Position numbers and translations under genes: made by a program. Of a DNA stretch of 64,000 bases, positions 58,256 to 64,000 are shown in pieces. This DNA is from Nocardia vulneris (GTDB lineage Bacteria; Actinomycetota; Actinomycetes; Mycobacteriales; Mycobacteriaceae), in assembly GCF_001613425.1 (NCBI RefSeq), contig NZ_BDCI01000053.1:22374-86373 (forward strand), read 5' to 3'. The notes under the pieces were generated by a model. The model saw nothing but the letters and a program-made list of their open reading frames with translations. It did not search any database and was not told the origin of the DNA. Every line of letters starts with the position of its first letter. Position 1 is the stretch's first letter.

Positions 58256-58915
58256 TTGAGTACCCACGTTCTCCGTTGCGACGGCGCACCGGTACCTATC
58301 GCCCTCGCGGCGCTGCCGACCAGTTCGACGGCCGCCATTCCCGATACCGCAGAGATCGACGAGTTGCTTCCGGTGCTCGCCGCCGACAGTCTCCCGCGGC
58401 TGATCGTGCTCGGTGACGACGCCGCGCTCGCCGCGGTGCTGACCCACCTGATGCGCACCGAACGGCTGCACGTCGAGATCGGCTACGTCCCGGTGGACAA
58501 GACCTACGGCTCCCGCGCCTACCAGACCGGCACCGGCAACGCCGCCGCCAAGCGCGCCATCGACGGCCGCGCGACCGAGGTGCCGCTCATCCGCGACGAC
58601 ACCGGCAAGGTGCTGATCGGCCGCGCCAAGATCACCGGGCCGGGTGCGGAAAAGCTCGAGGGCGAGGCCTACGTGGACGACTTCCAGCTGTTCTCCGGCA
58701 AGGTCACCGCCATGCTGATCTCGCCGACACTGCATCAGCCCGGGGTCCGGGCCACGGTGCAGAAGGGCATGCGCAAGCGCCGCTGGGCCGAAGGTCGCGC
58801 CGCCCAGCTCGGCACCCCCGGCGCGGTGGTGACCAGGGACGGGATCCGCACCGACCGCACGGTGCCCCGGTCCAGTTTCTACCGGCACCACGAGCCCTGG
58901 CTGCTGGTCCGATGA
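58256..58915 (+). CDS. Conserved actinobacterial protein, Rv0358-like
   Basis: 219 residues. I know it only by its conserved place between purA and the site-2 protease gene. No TM or signal is seen. The pattern LIVLGDDAALAAVLTHLMRT then IGYVPVDKTYGSRAYQTGTG resembles a nucleotide- or lipid-kinase-like N-terminus (a diacylglycerol-kinase-type fold is possible), and the rest is beta-rich with KVLIGRAKITGPGAEKLEGE. The TTG at 58256 is chosen because AGGAGG lies 12 bases upstream and the next residues start the conserved region; GTG at 58244 is an alternative. It overlaps the next gene by ATGA. Confidence 0.78.
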   Translation: MSTHVLRCDGAPVPIALAALPTSSTAAIPDTAEIDELLPVLAADSLPRLIVLGDDAALAAVLTHLMRTERLHVEIGYVPVDKTYGSRAYQTGTGNAAAKRAIDGRATEVPLIRDDTGKVLIGRAKITGPGAEKLEGEAYVDDFQLFSGKVTAMLISPTLHQPGVRATVQKGMRKRRWAEGRAAQLGTPGAVVTRDGIRTDRTVPRSSFYRHHEPWLLVR

Positions 58916-59694
58916 CGTCCGCGTTCTTCGCCGAACGGCGCTCGCGCGCGGTGCGCCCGAGCCCGATCTTCCTGCTGGTCGTCGTCATCACGATCGTCGG
59001 CGGCGTGCTCGCCTGGGATGCCCCGCTGGACTCCACCCGGGCCAAGGCCGGGGTGTTCGTGCTGGTCGTGTTCGGCTGGGTGATCACGCTGTGCCTGCAC
59101 GAGTTCGCGCACGCGTTCACGGCGTGGCGGGCCGGTGACCGCGAGGTCGAGCTGCGCGGCTACCTGACGTTGAACCCGCTGAAGTACAGCCATCCGCTGC
59201 TGTCGATCGTGCTGCCGATGGTGTTCATCGCGCTGGGCGGCATCGGCCTGCCCGGCGGCGCGGTCTACGTGCACACCCACAATTTCGCCCCGCGCACCCA
59301 GCGGCTCATCAGTGCGGCGGGCCCCGCGGTGAACGCGCTGTGCGCGGTGCTGCTGCTGGTGGTCGTGCAGCTGTTCGGCAGTACGAGTTCGCACCCGGCG
59401 CTGTGGTTCGGCTTGAGCTTCCTCGCGTTCCTGCAGATCACCGCGACCCTGCTGAACCTGATTCCGCTGCCCGGCCTGGACGGCTACGGGATTCTCGAAC
59501 CGTCGCTGAGTTACCAGACCCGCCGCTCGCTCGATCAGTTCAAGCCGTTCGGCATGCTGATCCTGTTCGCGCTGCTGTTCACGCCCGCGATCAACGGTGT
59601 CTTCTTCGACGCGGTGTACGCGCTGTTCGAGGTGTCCGGTGTGCCCGCCGACTGGTCGCGCTACGGCAGCTATCTGACCCGCTTCTGGACTTAG
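58912..59694 (+). CDS. Site-2-type zinc metalloprotease (Rv0359-like)
   Basis: 260 residues with about five or six TM helices. CLHEFAHAFTAWRAGD holds HExxH at residues 63-67, and LNLIPLPGLDGYGILEPSL is the second M50 motif with the metal Asp. It would cleave membrane protein segments, for example anti-sigma factors; the substrate is not known. ATGA overlap with the preceding gene means coupled translation, so the 219-aa protein may be its partner. Confidence 0.9.
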   Translation: MTSAFFAERRSRAVRPSPIFLLVVVITIVGGVLAWDAPLDSTRAKAGVFVLVVFGWVITLCLHEFAHAFTAWRAGDREVELRGYLTLNPLKYSHPLLSIVLPMVFIALGGIGLPGGAVYVHTHNFAPRTQRLISAAGPAVNALCAVLLLVVVQLFGSTSSHPALWFGLSFLAFLQITATLLNLIPLPGLDGYGILEPSLSYQTRRSLDQFKPFGMLILFALLFTPAINGVFFDAVYALFEVSGVPADWSRYGSYLTRFWT

Positions 59695-59839
59695 AGCAGA
59701 TTTCGATGATCGTCCCGGGCCGAATCGGGTAACCCCCGGCCAGTCGACCCGGGCGCGTACGTGCGCCCCGTACGAGCGCGCTCCCGGCCCACCGGTCGGC
59801 GCGCACGCTGTCCTCGAGCACACGTTGGAGCACACCAGC

Positions 59840-60694
59840 ATGACCGACAACCCTTCGGCGACGGTGCTTTCCGTCATCATCCCGGCCCTGAACGAGGCGA
59901 CCCGGATCGAGCGCACCCTCGATCGCCTGGTCCGCCAGGACGCCGTCGACGAGATCATCGTCGTCGACAACGGCAGCACCGACGACACCCGCCGCATCGT
60001 GCACGACTACGCGCGAACCCATCCCGAGGTCGCGCTCATCGAGGAGGCCACGCCCGGTATCCCGGCCGCGCGCAACGCCGGATTCGACCGGGCCCGTGGC
60101 GATTTCCTGGCCAGGACCGATGCCGACACCCTGGTCGACGCCGACTGGGGCGAGGTAGTCCGCGCGCATCTGAGCGCACATCCCGACACCGCCGCGGTCA
60201 CCGGGATCACCACCTATCACGACTCACCGGTCGGCTTCTTCTTGAAACTCGGCTACTACCTGCAGGATCGGCGCGGCAAACTCGGCGGCCGGGTCGGCAA
60301 TCTGCACGGGCCGAACATGGCCATCCGCCGGGCGGCCTGGCTGCAGGTCGGCGCGGACACCACCACCCGCGCCGACGTGGCCGAGGACCTGGATCTCGCA
60401 CTGTGCCTGACCAAGCGCGGATTTCGCATCGATCAGCTGACAAGCATGCGGGCCGCGACCTCGGCCCGGCGCCGCCGGACCAACCCGCGAGAATGGTGGC
60501 ACTTTCAGCTGACCGGCCTCCGCACCATCGCCGAGCAGGGATATCAGGTGCTGCCGCTGCATCGCGCGATCATCGTCGGCGCCTGGCTCACGCACACCGT
60601 GCAGTGGCCGATCTATCGGTTCTGGGACTTCGACCGTCGCCGGTTCACGCTGCGCCCGGCACCGCCGCGGGTCTCCGCGGTCGGGGAATCCTGA
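59840..60694 (+). CDS. GT2 family glycosyltransferase
   Basis: 284 residues. LSVIIPALNEATRIERTLDR, EIIVVDNGSTDDTRRIV, GIPAARNAGFDRARGDFLARTDADTLVDADW with the DxD metal site, and GPNMAIRRAAWLQVG are GT-A fold family-2 motifs. One or two weak hydrophobic stretches near the C-terminus may tether it to the membrane. The acceptor is unknown. GGAG lies 9 bases before the ATG at 59840. Confidence 0.87.
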   Translation: MTDNPSATVLSVIIPALNEATRIERTLDRLVRQDAVDEIIVVDNGSTDDTRRIVHDYARTHPEVALIEEATPGIPAARNAGFDRARGDFLARTDADTLVDADWGEVVRAHLSAHPDTAAVTGITTYHDSPVGFFLKLGYYLQDRRGKLGGRVGNLHGPNMAIRRAAWLQVGADTTTRADVAEDLDLALCLTKRGFRIDQLTSMRAATSARRRRTNPREWWHFQLTGLRTIAEQGYQVLPLHRAIIVGAWLTHTVQWPIYRFWDFDRRRFTLRPAPPRVSAVGES

Positions 60695-60829
60695 AAGCAC
60701 ACAGGGCCGCCCGGCCTGACCTCCCCTGGACCGGACGGCTCTGCTCTTCGCAGCGGGCGAATCCACCCCTACCCGCCCGGCCACCACACCCATGGCCGGC
60801 GGGGTGGTTCGCTGATGTGCGAAGTGTGC

Positions 60830-60859
60830 GACCGCAACACCCCTCGCTTCGTTGCGGTC
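60830..60859. terminator. Hairpin between GT2 and FUSC genes
   Basis: GACCGCAAC (60830-60838) and GTTGCGGTC (60851-60859), a 9-bp perfect stem with loop of 12, in the 289-bp convergent gap. A second imperfect GC-rich stem lies near 60706-60742 and could serve the GT2 gene. No gene was seen in the gap. Confidence 0.5.
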
Positions 60860-60983
60860 TCATGATCAAGGTAGGGCGCGGCATCCGCCGGAACACGAGT
60901 AGCGCACTACCCAAAGATCATCATCGAGTCCCCGCACACCGGCGGCCGGAGCACTCGCACGCGGCGCCGGCTACGTAGTCGGC

Positions 60984-62138
60984 TCAGTCCTCCGGCACGA
61001 CCCACGGCTTGGGGACGGTCGGCGGGAGCAGTGCCATCGCCGAGATGCGCTTCATCCCGCACACCTGCATCAGGTCGACCACGATCGAACGCACCTGCGC
61101 GAACACGACGTGCGCCGAAAGCCCCGCCCCCTCGACGAGTTCCGGGCGCGCCTCCTTGGCGACCGAGCGCAGCACCCGGGCGCCCTCCGCCTGATCTGGC
61201 TGTTCACCCGGGTCGGCGAGCATCATCCGGCGCACCACATCGACTGCCTGGCCGAGCCTTTCGACCTCGTCGATCAACCGGGGATCGAGGATCTCGTCGT
61301 CCTGAACCAGCGTCAGCGAGCGGCGCAACAGCACCCTGGTGTTGCGCACCGCGTTGTCCAGCGGGTCGGCGGTGGCTTTGATGCGTTCGAGGCGCGCGCG
61401 AGAGTTCCAGTACAGCGGGGAGATTCGGCTGATCTCCCGGCCGCCCTCCAAGGTGGCGCGCAGCGCGTCGATCTGCGGTTGCGTCGCGCGGACCGCGGCG
61501 AGCGCCGCGCGCAGCTTGTCCGGATCCTGCGCCAGCAGGCCGTCGCCGCACTCGGTGAGCGATTTGCCCATCACGCCAAGGATTTCCGCGGCCTGCTCGC
61601 GGGCGCGGCGCACCGGATGCAGCGGAATCGAAGCCACCACAACCACTCCCACCAGACCGCCGACCAGCGCGTCGATCATCCGGGAGAAGCCGCCACCCGC
61701 CGACGGCGGCAGCAGGGTGGCGACCAGCACCGCCGAACCCGCGGCCTGCATGGTGATGATCGAGCCGCCGTCCAGGAACACCGCCGCCGCCATGGCGACC
61801 GCGACCACCAGCGCGATCTGCCACACCCCGGTCCCGGCGTTGGTGATGAACAGGTCGCCGATGCCGATGCCGACCGCGACGCCGACCACCAGCTCCACCG
61901 AGCGCCGCAGCCGGGCGCCGAACGAAATGCCGATCGAGACCACGGCCGCCGTCGGCGCGAAGAACGGTTGCGGGTGGCCGACGATCTCCCGCGCGATGAA
62001 CCAGGCCAGGGCCGCGCCGACAGCGCACTGCACGATCGGCAGCGCGGACAGGCGCAGCCGCGCCCAGGAGGCGCGCAGCCGGTCCATCGTGCTCGTGCGC
62101 GCGACATCCACGCGCGGTTTGAAGTCGAGCAGGGACAA
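60984..62138 (-). CDS. FUSC-family (aromatic acid exporter-like) membrane protein
   Basis: 384 residues. About six TM helices fill the first 200 residues (IVQCAVGAALAWFIAREIVG, APTAAVVSIGISFGARLRR, VELVVGVAVGIGIGDLF, ALVVAVAMAAAVFL, AAGSAVLVATLLPP and DALVGGLVGVVVVASIPLHP), followed by a cytosolic helical domain of 180 residues. This is the FUSC/ArAE-like layout. The substrate is not predictable. The TTG at 62138 starts 1 base after the DUF3151 stop; GTG 62111 and ATG 62087 are alternatives. Confidence 0.83.
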   Translation of the reverse strand: MSLLDFKPRVDVARTSTMDRLRASWARLRLSALPIVQCAVGAALAWFIAREIVGHPQPFFAPTAAVVSIGISFGARLRRSVELVVGVAVGIGIGDLFITNAGTGVWQIALVVAVAMAAAVFLDGGSIITMQAAGSAVLVATLLPPSAGGGFSRMIDALVGGLVGVVVVASIPLHPVRRAREQAAEILGVMGKSLTECGDGLLAQDPDKLRAALAAVRATQPQIDALRATLEGGREISRISPLYWNSRARLERIKATADPLDNAVRNTRVLLRRSLTLVQDDEILDPRLIDEVERLGQAVDVVRRMMLADPGEQPDQAEGARVLRSVAKEARPELVEGAGLSAHVVFAQVRSIVVDLMQVCGMKRISAMALLPPTVPKPWVVPED

Positions 62139-62139
62139 T

Positions 62140-62583
62140 TCAGTCCAGGCCCAGCTCAGCCGCCGCGCGGGGATCGCAATCTTCGAGCAGGTCCAGGCAG
62201 CGCGCGTACTCCTCGGTCTCGCCGACCACCTTGGCCGCACGGGCCAGCGCGCCGACACTGCGCAGGAAACCACGGTTGGGCTCGTGGCTCCACGGCACCG
62301 GGCCGAAACCCTTCCAGCCATTACGCCGCAACAGGTCGAGGCCGCGGTGGTAGCCGGTGCGGGCGAACGCGTAGGCGGCGACGATGTCGTGATTGATCGG
62401 CTCGTCCTGGGCTTCGCCCCTGGTGAGCGCCGCCTCGGCCAGATAGGCCCAGGCGATCGAGGCCGCCGGATGGTCGGCGGCGACACGCACCGGATCGGTG
62501 CCTTCGAGCAACGCGTCTTCCGCGTCGGAGATTTCGGGGAGGAGTACCGGTTGCGGGCCTAGCAGATCACCGAACGAGGTCAT
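62140..62583 (-). CDS. DUF3151 protein (Rv0360c-like)
   Basis: 147 residues. MTSFGDLLGPQPVLLPEISD, AAYAFARTGYHRGLDLLRRN and the Trp-rich GWKGFGPVPWSHEPNRGFLR are the conserved DUF3151 blocks; the rest is short helices reminiscent of TPR. The function is unknown. The ATG at 62583 is preferred by analogy; an ATG at 62592 would add three residues. It is followed at 1 base by the FUSC gene, so the two form an operon, and it diverges from the Rv0361-like gene. Confidence 0.87.
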   Translation of the reverse strand: MTSFGDLLGPQPVLLPEISDAEDALLEGTDPVRVAADHPAASIAWAYLAEAALTRGEAQDEPINHDIVAAYAFARTGYHRGLDLLRRNGWKGFGPVPWSHEPNRGFLRSVGALARAAKVVGETEEYARCLDLLEDCDPRAAAELGLD

Positions 62584-62734
62584 GCGGTTCATTGTGCACC
62601 GATGCGATATTCGCCGGGGACGCGTACCACCGCATTCCCCCCGCCGTGCGGGGTCTGAAGTCGGACTTCGCCGGACCCTGGCCGTTAAGCTGGCCGTCGA
62701 GTTCAAGATGTTCCGCCTGACCGAGGGGTAGTGC

Positions 62735-64000
62735 GTGTCCGACCCGAACGACAACAAGAACCCGGCGCGGGAGAGCGCCGACCCGGCAACCCCGGCCGGA
62801 CCCGACGCACGCCCCGGCGCCGACGCGGCGAGCAACCCGAGCGCGAACAGCGGAGATCGCCCGGCCGACGCCGGCGCGACCCGCCCGATCCCCGCCGCGG
62901 GTGGTGCTGCACCGAAGGACGGTGCCCCGAGCACGTCCACGCCGAGTACCCAGGGCACCGGTTCAGCCCCACGCGGAACGCAAGACCCCGGCACTGCGCC
63001 GGGCACGACCCCGACCTCCGGCACTCCGGGCGCTGCGACACCGCGCCCTGGCACCCAAGACCCCGCCGCGCCGAGCGGGTCGGCCACCAGCGCAACCCAG
63101 CCCGGCGCAGGCACCCCTGCCACAGGTCGGCCCGGTTCGGGCGCGCCGACGATCAGCACGCCCGGGCAGTCCGCGCCGAGCGGGTCGACGACTCCCGCCA
63201 CCGGCCGACCCGCCGCACCGGCCGAGTCCGGTCACGACAGCGGATCAACCAGCCAAGGTGCGCAAAGCGGCCCAGGCACCGCAGACCCCACCGTGCCCGG
63301 TGCGCCGAAAGCCGCAGGAACTCAACAGAACAGCGCACCGAACAGCGGCACCGCCGAAACCGAGGTGATCGCACGGCAGAACAAGCCCGCCGCAGCAGCA
63401 CCGGACGCGGCCGCCGCGACGGGACAGCCGGGTAGCCCAGCGGGAACACCTGGCGCACCGAAGGATTCCGAGGCCGAAACGGTCGCGATGAAACGCGCAG
63501 CTCAGCCGAGCACGGCCGCCGACCAGTCCGGACCGGTCGCGAACGCCACACCAGCACAGACGGGCGGCTCGGCAGGTTCGCCACGACCCGCTCAGGGCGC
63601 GGGTACCGACAGCACATCGGCAGTGCCTGACGCCACGAAAGGTGCTGCAGCACAGTCCGATCCGACCCGTCCCGGCCAGATCCCCGGTGCCGCAGCTGCG
63701 AGCGCGCAGGCCGATGCCCAGGCAGGCGCATCGGGCAGCCCGGCAGGCACCGATGACGCGGCGGCACAGCCCGGCGGCCCGGTAGGTGCACCCGGCGCCG
63801 GACGGAACGCCGGAGCCGACGCCGCACCCGCGTCGCCCGGTGATACGGAAAGCGCTGCAGCCCAGGCTGCTTCGGCGCGGAGCGAACCCGGCGACATGAA
63901 GGGTGCGGCAGGCACCGCGGGCGCGGCAGGCACCGCGGGCACTGCGGGCGCGGCGGGCGCGGCAGGCGCGGCAGGCGCGGCAGGCGCGGCAGGCGCGGCA
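62735..64000 (+). CDS. Ala/Gly/Pro-rich low-complexity protein with collagen-like triplets, partial (Rv0361 position)
   Basis: 422 codons with no stop before the right edge. The start is GTG at 62735 with GAGGGG 6 bases upstream. No residue stretch is folded: the sequence is Ala, Gly, Pro, Ser, Thr and Gln with motifs such as PGTAPGTTPTSGTPG. From about residue 391 it becomes regular Gly-x-Ala/Thr-Ala triplets. The gene order (purA, Rv0358, Rv0359, Rv0360c, then this) matches Rv0361, annotated as a membrane protein in mycobacteria; any TM domain would lie beyond the window. Periodic codon choice across the whole span argues that it is truly coding. Confidence 0.75.
   Translation, partial: MSDPNDNKNPARESADPATPAGPDARPGADAASNPSANSGDRPADAGATRPIPAAGGAAPKDGAPSTSTPSTQGTGSAPRGTQDPGTAPGTTPTSGTPGAATPRPGTQDPAAPSGSATSATQPGAGTPATGRPGSGAPTISTPGQSAPSGSTTPATGRPAAPAESGHDSGSTSQGAQSGPGTADPTVPGAPKAAGTQQNSAPNSGTAETEVIARQNKPAAAAPDAAAATGQPGSPAGTPGAPKDSEAETVAMKRAAQPSTAADQSGPVANATPAQTGGSAGSPRPAQGAGTDSTSAVPDATKGAAAQSDPTRPGQIPGAAAASAQADAQAGASGSPAGTDDAAAQPGGPVGAPGAGRNAGADAAPASPGDTESAAAQAASARSEPGDMKGAAGTAGAAGTAGTAGAAGAAGAAGAAGAAGAA
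63904..64000 (+). repeat. 9-bp tandem repeat encoding Gly-Ala-Ala/Gly-Thr-Ala
   Basis: Units of GGCGCGGCA and GGCACCGCG repeat in register from 63904 to the right edge, the last six or so being nearly identical. Unit length is a multiple of three, so copy-number change would not shift the frame. Confidence 0.85.

Noticed and set aside
62731..63435. Alternative Arg/Pro-rich frame at the start of the low-complexity gene
   Set aside because: The frame starting at GTG 62735 has a ribosome-binding site, stays open to the window edge and gives the expected Ala/Gly/Pro/Thr composition with GC at third positions.

Overview
The window is chromosomal DNA from a high-GC mycolic-acid actinomycete, most likely Nocardia or a close relative. 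This is inferred from strong GC third-position bias, many GTG/TTG starts, F420 genes (fgd1 and a Ddn-like gene), the pknG-glnH-glnX module, fprA, and gene order. From memory of the M. tuberculosis map, much of the right half runs backwards through Rv0417 to Rv0357c: thiG-thiS-thiO-thiE, mutT3, Rv0412c(glnX)-glnH-pknG, ackA-pta, fgd1, then metZ-Rv0390, then purA-Rv0358-Rv0359-Rv0360c-Rv0361, with Nocardia-type genes inserted between. No phage, insertion sequence, CRISPR array, rRNA or tRNA was seen.

Layout. 1-7 kb: tail of an epoxide-hydrolase-like gene, an NAD(P)-binding reductase, a CobW GTPase under a Zur-like box, thiD, a TetR regulator, and a tandem Lrp regulator divergent from a 14-TM exporter. 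7-13.5 kb: a two-gene polyprenyl-phosphate sugar system (GT2-GtrA fusion plus GT39), a second NAD(P)-binding reductase, an APH-fold kinase and an unknown 346-aa protein preceded by a tiny leaderless ORF. 13.5-22.8 kb: a seven-gene minus-strand catabolic operon, atuA-like, acyl-CoA dehydrogenase, accD, accA, acyl-CoA dehydrogenase, enoyl-CoA hydratase, tetR. It suits breakdown of a methyl-branched acyl-CoA (leucine or acyclic terpenoid type). 22.9-26.3 kb: small membrane protein, adenylate cyclase, ABC exporter. 26.3-29.9 kb: thiamine genes and mutT3. 30-34.9 kb: glnX-glnH-pknG amino-acid sensing. 35-38.6 kb: pta-ackA. 38.7-40.6 kb: F420 genes. 40.8-43.3 kb: HAD phosphatase, then a pfpI-marR operon divergent from an RpiB-like gene. 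43.3-45.1 kb: rhodanese-metZ under a SAM-IV riboswitch. 46-53.8 kb: fprA, amidohydrolase, DUF456, alpha-methylacyl-CoA racemase, a MocR regulator with a small membrane protein and ogt, and an alpha/beta hydrolase. 54-64 kb: LAL-type regulator, purA, Rv0358-like, site-2 protease, GT2, FUSC transporter, DUF3151, and the start of a long Ala/Gly/Pro-rich protein with collagen-like triplets that runs off the right edge.

Regulatory DNA is unusually readable here. There is a SAM-IV aptamer with its own promoter, a Zur-like box, an IdeR-like box, two tandem operators before pfpI, repeated ACTGG(C/A)C half-sites around a MocR gene, an operator-like dyad before the catabolic operon, and about ten genes with a TANNNT -10 box only 6-7 bases before the start codon, which indicates leaderless mRNAs. 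Strong hairpins close most convergent gene pairs. All functional calls come from reading the sequence; no database search was run.
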